Below, one piece after another: positions 55,962 to 64,000 of a stretch of 64,000 nucleotides of DNA (position 1 is its first letter; each line of letters opens with the position of its first letter). The position numbers were made by a program, and so were the translations under genes. The notes below the pieces were generated by a model that was given only the letters and a program-made list of their open reading frames with translations, did no database searches and was not told where the DNA came from. The stretch is from Agarophyton chilense (lineage: Eukaryota > Rhodophyta > Florideophyceae > Gracilariales > Gracilariaceae): NCBI GenBank assembly GCA_030374765.1, contig JARGXX010000022.1, positions 930,001 to 994,000 on the forward strand, written 5' to 3'.

Positions 55962-57806
55962 ATTGTCGAGAAATTGTTGGCTCAAATTGCTGAGAATATG
56001 TTGGCGCGATTTGTTGGTAGTTTGGATATTGGTCGCTCACGAGTTACAAGAAAGTTATATGAACGTCACTAGAAATGCGTTGTATGGACAAGAACTTGAC
56101 ACAAGAATGTATAGGATAGGGCTACTCGACACGAAGGAGTGTTTAATATGACATCCAGGTATCTTCACTGCAAGCCGGTCTGCCGAAATAAAGGGGAAGA
56201 TAAAATGTTTAAAAAATTGGAGAAAGAAGTAATGTCCTTCGGCCATTAACGGCACTGGGGGCGTTAACCCTTTTGAACCTAAGCGCTAATGTCTACAATA
56301 GTGTAGTAGACATAAGCTGATTATATAATTGGGCAGAGGCACATCACCATCAGCAACAGTTGGCTGTCAGAGTTCCAAGTGTTAAATTTACTTGTGTTTT
56401 TTGTCGTAGACATAAGTGAAGCAATGCCATTTGCTGTTTCTGAATGCAACCATGATTTGACCCAATAGGTACGCCAGTCGTGGCAAACTTTTGATAGCGA
56501 ACGTAATGCGTCACGAGATGGCCCAAGTAGCTTGCACACCATACCGAAGAATGCGCTCGTCAGTTCTATTATCGACTGCGCAAATGTGACATCATAATAT
56601 TTCCTGCGACCTTTCCCTCTATACTCGGTTTGCAAACAGCGGTATTGCCGCCAAAGAGGGGGGCCACTTCCAGATCGTCTGTTCAAACCCTGCTGGTGCG
56701 GTTCATCAGCCTCTTACATGGTACACAAAACTACATTAGCGCAAATCACATGGTCTAGCAAAGATAACGATTTGCATCATGAACACCAAGTTCATGAGTG
56801 TAACTTTAAAATGTCTGGACCCCCTATTTTCGACTAGCTTGACAATGAATACTTCAAAGTTTTTGCATCATGAGCATAAGAAGAAAAAACTTTCTTTTAC
56901 ACCGTGCCGTATTGCGTCAAGTAGTGCGAGCAAAGTGACCTCTTCCTAGGAAAACCACAGCTCCTAAAACGTCTCTACGCACACAAAAAAGCTTGGTTTG
57001 ATTTTTTTGTTCCAAACAGCTTTCACCTTGAATACATGCGATCTTGGACCAGTAAGGAACAACTGCATAAGGGAAAAAATCAAAAGCATTGCGAACGGAT
57101 GAACTATTTTTATACTTTGGTCTCGAGTCGGTCTCTTTCATTCACCGCTTAATTCATCTGCATGATTATTGATGTACCTCAGAGCTACTTGGAAAAGAGT
57201 TCTACAAAGAAAATATCAAAAGATGGTTCTTATAGGCATTCGAGCAGCTCACAAATTGTGCGTTGCGTTTGACCCTGGAATTGCCATCACAGATCTGTTG
57301 TAGCATAGTAGAATAATTTTGAAGCATTTTGAAAATGAAAACAGGTTTTCTGTGTTCCAGTCGGTTTGATTTCTTTAGACGAAAACTGCAACTTACGTTT
57401 CAGTATTGGTCTACAGCGATTGGAGATATTTGGAACGTATTAAAGAGATTGCATATATGCAAAATGCGTGTTCCGAGTGCTGGTATGTAGTGGAGTGGTA
57501 CGAACGCAAGATGTTGCGCAGTCGATGCGGAATTCTACATGTTTTTGACAGCATTATTCGAACCTGCTCTCTCCCGCCATTTCAGGAGAGAGCTGACGCC
57601 CACTAGGGGCTGGAATCAACGCAGACGCTGTGCAGACACCAAGCTTTATCCCTTAAATCGAGGTCTCTGGCAGACCTTCTCTTAGTAGTGTCGAGATATC
57701 AAACTGCCAGCCGTAAAACAAGTACATCGTTAGTTGTCTTTGTTTCATTGGTAGCATCGCTTCTCAAGGTTCCATCAATAACGATAGCGACAGTTCTCAG
57801 GACCGT
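55962..57806. other. Intergenic, no recognised gene
   Basis: The longest frame is 121 codons on the minus strand (56,321-56,686) with no family resemblance. A 7-bp-arm inverted repeat (TGTCTAC/GTAGACA) lies at ~56,290-56,312. The right part presumably contains the leader of the old gag fragment that follows. Confidence 0.4.
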
Positions 57807-58478
57807 ATGACTGATGGAAATGATCGTAGGAATGTTGATCTGTCGATTAATCTAAAGCCGACCAAACCAGAAACGTTTTCAGGAGACCGTGGCTATTTGA
57901 TAGTTAAAAATTTGGTGTATAAAGTTGAACAGTATTTAAATCTTGCACAGCTTGGAAAACAATTGATTATTCCCGATGAAAACAAGTTTACTTATCCCTC
58001 AATTCTGTTGACAAGTACTGCAGCTATATGGTGGAATACAATGTTGAATAATCCGAACAAACCAAACTCTTGGGCGCATTTTGTAATTGCAATGCAGAAG
58101 GAATTTGTTCCTGAGGTCCATGAGAGAATGGCCCAAGATAAGTTGCGCAATTTAAAGAAAAAGTCATCTGTTTCATGCTACTTGTCGGACTTTCGCAACA
58201 TTTCTCTTACCATTCCGGATGTTGGTGCTAATGAGAAGTGAGATATGTTTGTAAGCGACTTGAAGGTGAAATTGAAATTGGAAGTAAAAAAAGCAAATTG
58301 CTGTGACTTTGAAGAAGCGACGGAAATAGCTATACGAATGAAGGCAGAATTCATGGGATCATCGTATGAAGATCATGTCGCTCCTGCAAGGGATGACACA
58401 CATTCTCATTTGATGGAAATTAAAAATGCAGAAGGTCGCTCATGTTTTAAATCTAAAGAGTGCCTGGAAGACATTTAG
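57807..58478 (+). mobile_element. Ty3/Gypsy gag fossil fragment (+), cut by Gypsy D
   Basis: Capsid-type gag similarity: KPETFSGDRG, VYKVEQYLNLAQLGK, LLTSTAAIWWNTML, AQDKLRNLKKKSSVSCYL and FRNISLTIPDV, followed by a segment like the gag downstream helix (DFEEATEIAIRMKAEF). It has at least one break. Similarity stops at about 58,480, where the Gypsy D LTR begins, so this older element was probably split by Gypsy D; its remainder would be beyond the right edge. Confidence 0.78.
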
Positions 58479-58479
58479 A

Positions 58480-59418
58480 ACAACGCCTGCTTTTGTGGAG
58501 CAGAACCCAGCGACGGGAAGTGCTCTCAAGGTGTTCGAAGCCTTGCTCCCTGGGGGAGGCAGACTCAGAGACAGAGCCCTCCGTTCCACCCGTAGTGTGG
58601 GGTGTAACTCCCACGGGGGATTCCGGCAGTACCGACGGAGGTGAGGGGTAGAAACCGTTGGATCGGGAATGGGTATGGGTATCCCAAAGAATGGGGAAAA
58701 TCCGGCGAAGAGGAAAAACGGGGCGAGGGTCGGGTACTACCAGGCACCGGACCCGAGAACCAGAAAAAAGGCGAAACAACAAAAGAAACCCAATAAAGGG
58801 GCGAAAACCTGTCCTCGAAAGGAAACACAAAAAGCACGCAACAAGTAAACAGAACCCCCACGGGGTATCGTGCACGCAGCTCGTCTGAGCGGTCCCAAGG
58901 GGGTGGTTGCACGGAACCCAAACGTAGGCACTCTCCAAGTGGAGTCGTGTCCCTACGCAGGCGTTGCTAACCAGAGCCCGTTCCGGGTTGTAAGGCCGAA
59001 ACGATGGCGACGAAGAACCTCTAAAGGTATCGAAGACCAACCTTGGTTACCATTTACTCTGAGCTTCGGACTGTCAGATCTCGTCTCCCTAAGTAGGGCC
59101 CACTAACTAAACTCTACAGTTGTGCACACCTGCTCAGGGCCATACACGTGGAGATCCCATTGTCAGGGCCCAAAAATCCAACGTTCTAACAAATATCCGA
59201 AAAATCGGTGCCAAAATTAAGCCACGTGTATCACGGGGCCAATCCAACCATGGGCCATCCGAATCTTCACGCCATAGGCGAATTCTAACCAGAAAACAGT
59301 GCCACCTCAGCACACCTTAGAGGGGATAATAGTCATAACCCTCGGAGGGTTCAATCCTCATTCTATGAGTTGCATCTTCAAGTATCCCCTAACTGGGCGT
59401 TGCTCTACATCTCCCCCT
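58480..59418 (-). repeat. 3' LTR of Gypsy D (approximate)
   Basis: On the minus strand it begins TGTAGAGCAACGCC immediately after the polypurine tract AAGGAGGGGGAGA and ends near the border with the older gag fragment. Word similarities to the solo LTR at 41.1-41.96 kb (TTTTTCTGGTTCTCGGG against TTTTTGGCTCTCGGG) support LTR identity. The partner LTR is outside the window, so the ends are approximate. Confidence 0.6.
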
Positions 59419-59430
59419 CCTTAAGACGAG
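59418..59430 (-). promoter_or_regulatory. Polypurine tract of Gypsy D
   Basis: On the minus strand AAGGAGGGGGAGA directly precedes TGTAGAGC, the expected position of the primer for plus-strand DNA synthesis at the internal edge of a 3' LTR. The antisense ORF start lies only ~20-60 bp away on the other strand. Confidence 0.65.
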
Positions 59431-59451
59431 GAAGAACATTCCGAGCCGCGG

Positions 59452-61347
59452 TTGTCTTGCGTTCCGGTCGCCATATATACTGCTCTCCCAATGGGGTCCT
59501 TCACCACTTCTGGGGATCGCCACAAAACCGGCACATCGGTACAACTTTCTTCTACTCCTCCGACTTTCGGCGATAAGCAACTTCTCGCAACAGAAGTCTC
59601 AACCAACCCTCTCAAGGGAATGAACCCATACGTCACCAACCCACTCTCGGGGCCGTCGGCCTCCGCGCCGGCGGACAACGAAACTCCCCAGCAGGGTGGA
59701 TATTTCTCCGGTTTGGATGCGGCTCCGTCAGGTACCGAACCTTCCGCCTCGGCGAGCAACCAACATCCTCAGGAGGATTTGGACATTAACGCGGTGGCGT
59801 GGAACTCCGCTCATGCGATGCCCTTGGTAGCAAACTCCAGAGGTTGGATCTTAAACGAATCCTTTCGAAGGTGGAGTCCCCTTACCGATCCGGTGATATA
59901 TTCCCGCGCTCCGTGGTTCCATCCGACAGCGGTTCGCGACGATGAGCTCATCGACTCCTACGTGGAGGACGGCTTATTGCCGGGTGGCCTTCCTATCGAG
60001 GTTGTACGTTCTCCCGATTGGAGGGCGCGAGTGGCCATAGAGCCTCAGTATCTATACCGCAGTCGCGGGGAGTCCTTGGACAAGGCGCGCGCAGCGATGG
60101 CGGCTCTGGCCTACCAGCGATTGGAGAGGTCACGCTTTGACCATCTGGTTCCCCCGGAGTACGGGTTCGATGTCGCCTATTACCGCACGTACGGTGAGGT
60201 CTCCTACGGGGATAACCTGGCAGCCTTTCCCGAAGCCGAGTTCCGCGGACCGGGTTTTCCTCTCCGAGAAGATATGCTCCAATGGAGTCGTCCTATCCTT
60301 CGGGCTGAATTCAGGTACCTTCAACGGCAGTTTACCCAGTATGGGTTCGATCGACGCGTGCGCTTCGAGCGCCGCTCGCGCTCCCGTTTCGGGTTCCTTG
60401 TCCCGTATCCTCACGTGGAACTGGAGCGTATCCGTAACACGGCGAAGGTTGGGCGATTCGAGCCCCTTCCAGCTTGGTGGAGTAAGGTCGAGGTCCGCCG
60501 ACGGTGCTTTGCTGAACTGCCCCCGTGCATCTACTATATCGGGTCTCGTTTGATGCACGACCCGAACTCGGGATACTGGGCCCTCGTTGCAGCCGAGTGG
60601 GCAGCCCGCGTAGCGGCGCACTTCCTCTGGGATGCCCATGACCATTTCCGTGTCTGGTATATTTCTCCGATGCTACGGACCTTCATGCGTCAGATCGACC
60701 TTTTCCCAGCGTTGGGTTCGGTCAGCAACGTGCAGGACCTGTATCTAATCTTGGACGTGATCGACAACACCCAATGGGATCGAGTTCCGGTGGAAAACCA
60801 GCCCGCAGGGGAAGGATCCGCGCGAGACAAGTCTCCTGGCCGGTACGATCCGGGCTCCGGTATCTGGGTCTATTACAATCCCTTCGAAGGGGTTCGCATC
60901 AGCGCGGCGCAAGCACAGGCGCTGATGGACTCGCCTCGACCGATGCCGGTGGGACACCTGACGGGGTTCATTTATACCGACGATTACGAGTACGAGCCTC
61001 CAGTAGACCTGGACGATCCAGCGTTGGATAACGACATGCCAGCTCCTAGTGGAGTACTCCCTGTGGAGCCATCTGCACCCTTCCAACCAGTGGGAACGAC
61101 CTCAGCTGCGGCGGCGAATGCATCCGGTGGCGGTCCATCTGCTCCCCCCGGGTGGGGTGTGAACACCCTTGCGCCGGCGCCGGTTGCCACTCCGCAAGCG
61201 GATAGTGTGCGACAAGGCCTCGTGAACGCAGGCATTCCGATTCCCCCGGGTATGACGGATGTGAGCCAGATGTTGGCTTTCGCCTCGGCGTACCATCAGG
61301 GTCAGAATCCCAACGGTGGGGCGGGTTCCTCCTCAGGCTTTTCGTAG
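59452..61347 (+). CDS. Conserved antisense ORF of Gypsy D (unknown protein)
   Basis: 631 codons without interruption, on the strand opposite to pol. Two candidate ATGs, 59,452 and 59,491 (codon 14); a TATATA word lies between them at ~59,474. Residues 1-~110 and 520-631 are low-complexity (Ser, Pro, Ala, Gly, Gln). The centre (~130-470) is well-structured in composition, rich in Arg, Tyr, Trp and acidic residues, with PLTDPVIYSRAPWFH, DSYVEDGLLPGGLPIEV, SPDWRARVAIEP, a tract RRVRFERRSRSRFGF, and LVAAEWAARVAAHFLWDAH. I recognise no family: no zinc knuckle, protease or polymerase motif. A decayed homologue sits in the same place and orientation in Gypsy A, so this is probably a genuine element gene rather than a chance ORF or captured host gene. 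Confidence 0.75.
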   Translation: MSCVPVAIYTALPMGSFTTSGDRHKTGTSVQLSSTPPTFGDKQLLATEVSTNPLKGMNPYVTNPLSGPSASAPADNETPQQGGYFSGLDAAPSGTEPSASASNQHPQEDLDINAVAWNSAHAMPLVANSRGWILNESFRRWSPLTDPVIYSRAPWFHPTAVRDDELIDSYVEDGLLPGGLPIEVVRSPDWRARVAIEPQYLYRSRGESLDKARAAMAALAYQRLERSRFDHLVPPEYGFDVAYYRTYGEVSYGDNLAAFPEAEFRGPGFPLREDMLQWSRPILRAEFRYLQRQFTQYGFDRRVRFERRSRSRFGFLVPYPHVELERIRNTAKVGRFEPLPAWWSKVEVRRRCFAELPPCIYYIGSRLMHDPNSGYWALVAAEWAARVAAHFLWDAHDHFRVWYISPMLRTFMRQIDLFPALGSVSNVQDLYLILDVIDNTQWDRVPVENQPAGEGSARDKSPGRYDPGSGIWVYYNPFEGVRISAAQAQALMDSPRPMPVGHLTGFIYTDDYEYEPPVDLDDPALDNDMPAPSGVLPVEPSAPFQPVGTTSAAAANASGGGPSAPPGWGVNTLAPAPVATPQADSVRQGLVNAGIPIPPGMTDVSQMLAFASAYHQGQNPNGGAGSSSGFS

Positions 61348-61800
61348 TCCCGCCTTCGGGCAATTGTAGAGTCTATAGCTTGGCGACAATAGTAAACTTC
61401 TGATATTTGCATAACTTCTTTTCTTCTTCCTTCCTAGGATCTTAACTTCTACTTCTTTTCTTCTTCCTTCTTAGGATCTTCTTCATCTTCGTCTTCATCT
61501 TCTTCCCTTCCTAGGGTCCAATCTTCTTCTTAATCTTCTTCTCCACTTCGTGGGTCTTCTTTTCCTTTTTCATCATAAACTGTCCCTATAACCGGTGTTG
61601 TGTTCCCCGGTTAACGGCGCTAGGCCGAGGGCCAGTAGACCTTCCCTCTCAATACGTGTTCTTCGGGATACTCTCCTCAATTCCTCTTCAGAGGTCCAAC
61701 ATCTTCCTCACTTCGAGGTCCCATCCACACCAGTGGACGTGGTGGCTTACCCGACTTGGGCACGATCCAGATTTGGAGGCAAGGTTACCGGAGCGCGTCG
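61348..61800 (-). repeat. Purine-rich (GAAGAA) tract of Gypsy D and flanks
   Basis: ~61,415-61,575 is almost pure pyrimidine on the plus strand (purine on the element's sense strand), built from CTTCTTC words with two CTTCCTTCYTAGGATCTT repeats. It separates the convergent chromodomain and antisense ORF. No gene. Confidence 0.7.
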
Positions 61801-62037
61801 GTGATAGGATAAAACCTTAGACCTCGAAAGGTGCTCAATGGGTTCCACTGTATCCTCATCAGGCGAGAATCCGTACCATCGGACTTGGTAGCGAACTTCT
61901 CCCTCGGGGGTGTAGATGTGACGCACGATGCGATCAATAACGGATTCCTGCGGGTACCCTTTTCCCTGTTCGGGCTTCTCTTCCATCTTGGAACGCTCTA
62001 GTTCCCTTAAGAGTGTCAACGTAGGGTCTAGACACAC
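61801..62037 (-). CDS. Chromodomain segment of Gypsy D
   Basis: A minus-strand frame with ESVIDRIVRHIYTPEGEVRY, VRWYGFSPDEDTVEPIEHL and SRSKVLSYH. This is the chromodomain pattern (aromatic Y...W, then a W/V-EP-ELL-like end) found at the end of chromovirus integrases, where it guides insertion to chromatin. It lies ~500 bp beyond the end of the integrase frame, so it may be expressed by splicing or as a separate frame. The same segment, decayed, is at ~23,540-23,700 in Gypsy A. Confidence 0.75.
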
Positions 62038-62536
62038 CCCGGTGGGTTCTTTTCCGTGTTGCGAGCGGGTCTCAGCACTTCGTCCAAACGGCGCCGAGTG
62101 GCCTGTGGGCTACGTTGTAACTTCCGTCTACGGAGTCAAAACGGCCCAGTTTTGGGTTCTTCTTAAAGCTGAGATCTTCCCGATAACAACGATGTTCTTA
62201 GATTCCGTGACGGTTGAGAAACCGCGACGCGGTAGCGTCTCCAATCTCAGGGGGGTAAGACTTCAACGTCAACCCGAGCTACGGGGAGGAAGGTTGCTCC
62301 CGTGGAACGCGCCGTGCGACGAAGGCGGTTTGCACGACGGTTGGTCGTCAGAGCCTTTTGATTGGCTCGGTTCCATTCGACGTGGGCCACATAAATGCGC
62401 GGGCGCCGGTTGCCACTCCGCAAGCGGATGTGAGGTGGCGCTTTCCACACGCGCTAGCACTCTCCTGAGCTGTCCCCGACGGGTCTCACTCATTTCTTTC
62501 CCATTCCTGAGGGTTCCAGTGTCTCCATAGGAGTTC

Positions 62537-64000
62537 CTATTCCCATTCCATAACGGAGAGCCAAATTTGGTCAACCTCGTCGTCGAGATCTTCCCCGTGC
62601 GGGTCCGCTGACACAGCTCGTTCCCGAGAAAGCGGGGTTTGAGTGTGCGACACCTCAGTGTCTCGTCCGCGGCGGCGGGTGATCGTCGGCTCTGTAGGCG
62701 TTACGGGTGCGGAGTTCTCCACACGACTCTCCCTAGGCGGGGTTTCGTCATCTTTTCTCACGTCGTGCTCGGCTGGGTCGGCGGTGATGTCGCTACTCAT
62801 ACGCTGGGGTTGTGACTTCTCTGTCGCCGGCTCGGTCGGGCTCGCCGTCTCACTGTGAGAACTAGATTCCCTGTTAGGGCGACTGGCTGACGCCGAAACA
62901 TCGTCCTGCGAAGGAACTAAGTCCTCCTCCCCCTCCTTAGGCGGAGAGCCAGGAGGCTTGATTACCTCCGGTGGGGGAGTAACTCTGTAAGAGTTCGTTG
63001 ACTGGGCCCTTGAGGGAGCGGTCCCAGGTTCGGGAGTATCCGAAGTTTCCGGTAGGTCGGTTAAACCACGTTCCGGGTGCGGAAGTATAACGGGGCGGGT
63101 GTTCGAATCTCCGCTTGACGGGTTAACTTCCGTTGAATCATCCCCTGTGGAGGGCGTTGGTGCCGACACCACTTCCCCATTTGGGTTGGGCGCTCGTGTG
63201 ATGCGGTCCCTGGAGATCCGTTCGTGGCGGTTAGCGATATCCAATACCACCGTGTCCGGGTCTACAGAAACCACACGATAGGGTCCGTCCACAATTGGCG
63301 AAAGCTTGTGCCTACGTTCCTTTTCAGGATTGTAGTATTCCTTTCGAAGGAAGACGAAGTCGTCGGGCTCCACCTGAGGTAGAGGTTTGCGAACCCGATT
63401 GTCAAAGTCCTTCTTGTAGGCGCGTTGAGCTTTATCCATTGCTTTCCGGGCTATCGGCACCATCTTCGTAAGCCACTCCTTCCAGGCTTCTCGGTACAAT
63501 CCCGGTGACGGGTACGTCGACAGCGTCGATTGAGCCTCGATGGCGACCGGCGGCGGTGTCCTCGACAGTACCAGTTCGAATGGGGATAACGATGTAACCC
63601 GATGTACCTGGGTGTTGTATGCATACGTGATAGCGTCTGTGTACAAGTCCCAATTTTTGGGGTGATCCGCAACATACGATCTCAAAGAGTTGAGTATCGT
63701 GCGGTTAAACCTCTCCACCTGGCCATTCCCCTGAGGGTGATACGTAGTAACAAATAAATTCCTTACATCAAGGATTCGACATACATCCTGAAAGAACTTT
63801 GATGCGAATTGCCCTCCGTTGTCGGATAACAACTGCACCGGCGGTCCATATACGAACACCCAATGGGTCACGAACGCTTGCGAAACGGTAGCGGCGGTGA
63901 TCTGCTTCAGCGGCACAGTTCTCGTTAGCTTAGAGAATCTGTCAGAAATGACAAGCAGATACCGATGACCTCGGGGCGTCCTGATAAACTCCCCTAGGAT
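62537..64000 (-). CDS. Integrase of Gypsy D, open at the right edge
   Basis: The frame is open to 64,000. Visible: ISDRFSKLTRTVPL (first catalytic Asp), LLSDNGGQFASKFFQDVCR (second Asp), TTYHPQGNGQVERFNRTI (catalytic Glu), then the GPY-like region (SPIVDGPYRVVSVD). The last ~215 residues are disordered, rich in Pro, Ser, Thr and Glu. Family role: inserts the cDNA into the genome. It looks whole in what can be seen. Confidence 0.9.
   Translation of the reverse strand: MLGEFIRTPRGHRYLLVISDRFSKLTRTVPLKQITAATVSQAFVTHWVFVYGPPVQLLSDNGGQFASKFFQDVCRILDVRNLFVTTYHPQGNGQVERFNRTILNSLRSYVADHPKNWDLYTDAITYAYNTQVHRVTSLSPFELVLSRTPPPVAIEAQSTLSTYPSPGLYREAWKEWLTKMVPIARKAMDKAQRAYKKDFDNRVRKPLPQVEPDDFVFLRKEYYNPEKERRHKLSPIVDGPYRVVSVDPDTVVLDIANRHERISRDRITRAPNPNGEVVSAPTPSTGDDSTEVNPSSGDSNTRPVILPHPERGLTDLPETSDTPEPGTAPSRAQSTNSYRVTPPPEVIKPPGSPPKEGEEDLVPSQDDVSASASRPNRESSSHSETASPTEPATEKSQPQRMSSDITADPAEHDVRKDDETPPRESRVENSAPVTPTEPTITRRRGRDTEVSHTQTPLSRERAVSADPHGEDLDDEVDQIWLSVMEWE

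Larger units (their letters stand above)
58480..64000 (-). mobile_element. Gypsy D: young Ty3/Gypsy chromovirus-like element with antisense ORF, right end outside window
   Basis: Read on the minus strand from the right edge: integrase core continuing from outside, then its C-terminal tail (to 62,537), a chromodomain segment (62,037-~61,800), a purine-rich tract (~61,575-61,415), the antisense ORF on the plus strand (59,452-61,347), a polypurine tract (~59,430-59,418) and the 3' LTR (~59,418-58,480). The visible coding parts look whole. This and the undecayed antisense ORF indicate recent insertion. gag, protease, RT and the 5' LTR would lie beyond 64,000. It interrupts an older Gypsy gag at 58,480. 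Confidence 0.85.

Noticed and set aside
56321-56686. A 121-codon minus-strand ORF as a possible gene.
   Set aside because: No recognisable motif, no conserved neighbour relation, and length within chance for this region.
61415-61575. A CRISPR-like or coding repeat suggested by the regular CTTCTTC words.
   Set aside because: No spacer-repeat periodicity; it is a homopyrimidine simple-sequence tract in a eukaryotic retroelement.
61928-62530. A 200-codon plus-strand ORF in Gypsy D between chromodomain and integrase.
   Set aside because: It lies opposite the sense-strand linker and the chromodomain, has no counterpart recognised in Gypsy A, and shares only the 28-bp repeat with the antisense ORF.

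Overview
The window is nuclear DNA of a eukaryote. It holds two islands of compact, mostly intronless host genes (about 0-5.2 kb and 43.7-56 kb), separated and flanked by nested transposons. Host genes present include a large Sec7-type ARF-GEF, a PPIP5K/VIP1 kinase, a NELF-C/D (TH1) subunit, a glycogen/starch-binding-domain protein, DUF2237 and DUF1294 proteins, an alpha/beta hydrolase and an AT-hook protein. The intron-poor genes, the tight gene islands and the mixture of Ty3/Gypsy, Ty1/Copia, tyrosine-recombinase, mariner and PIF/Harbinger-like elements are what I would expect of a multicellular red alga. This is inference; no rRNA, organelle or other taxonomic marker is in view.

Layout. 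0-5.2 kb: 3' part of a SEC7/BIG-like gene (+) and a hypothetical gene (-). 6.2-7.6 kb: dead DDE DNA-transposon transposase (+). 8.3-13 kb: tyrosine-recombinase (DIRS-group) retroelement fossil (-) and an unassigned ORF. 13.4-14.9 kb: Copia fossil (-). 14.9-26.65 kb: old, heavily broken Ty3/Gypsy element (+, 'Gypsy A') whose 5' LTR carries an insert and which also contains a SINE-like sequence. 26.6-35.3 kb: two related Ty3/Gypsy copies in tandem (-, 'B1' degraded, 'B2' much better preserved) sharing a ~260 bp repeat. 36.3-37.5 kb: PIF/Harbinger-like transposase pseudogene (-). 41.1-41.96 kb: solo LTR related to Gypsy A. 42.2-43.2 kb: Tc1/mariner pseudogene (-). 43.7-56 kb: second gene island. 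57.8-58.5 kb: gag fragment of an older Gypsy. 58.5-64 kb: a young Ty3/Gypsy element (-, 'Gypsy D') that runs off the right edge.

Most interesting signal: Gypsy D carries an uninterrupted 631-codon ORF on the strand opposite to its pol, between the chromodomain region and the 3' LTR. A decayed counterpart can be recognised in the same place and orientation in the much older Gypsy A, with four short protein anchors at almost identical spacing and a similar purine-rich tract between chromodomain and antisense ORF. A conserved antisense gene therefore appears to be a component of this Gypsy lineage. Antisense ORFs are known from some plant Tat-lineage elements; I recognise no family for this protein.

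Among the host genes, the VIP1 homologue has the ATP-grasp inositol-pyrophosphate kinase domain but ends before the phosphatase domain found in its fungal, plant and animal relatives. It shares a short promoter region containing a 4-copy ~27 bp minisatellite with the divergent DUF2237 gene. The VIP1 and hydrolase genes each have one short intron with the same GTACGTT donor. Boundaries of transposons are approximate, read by eye.
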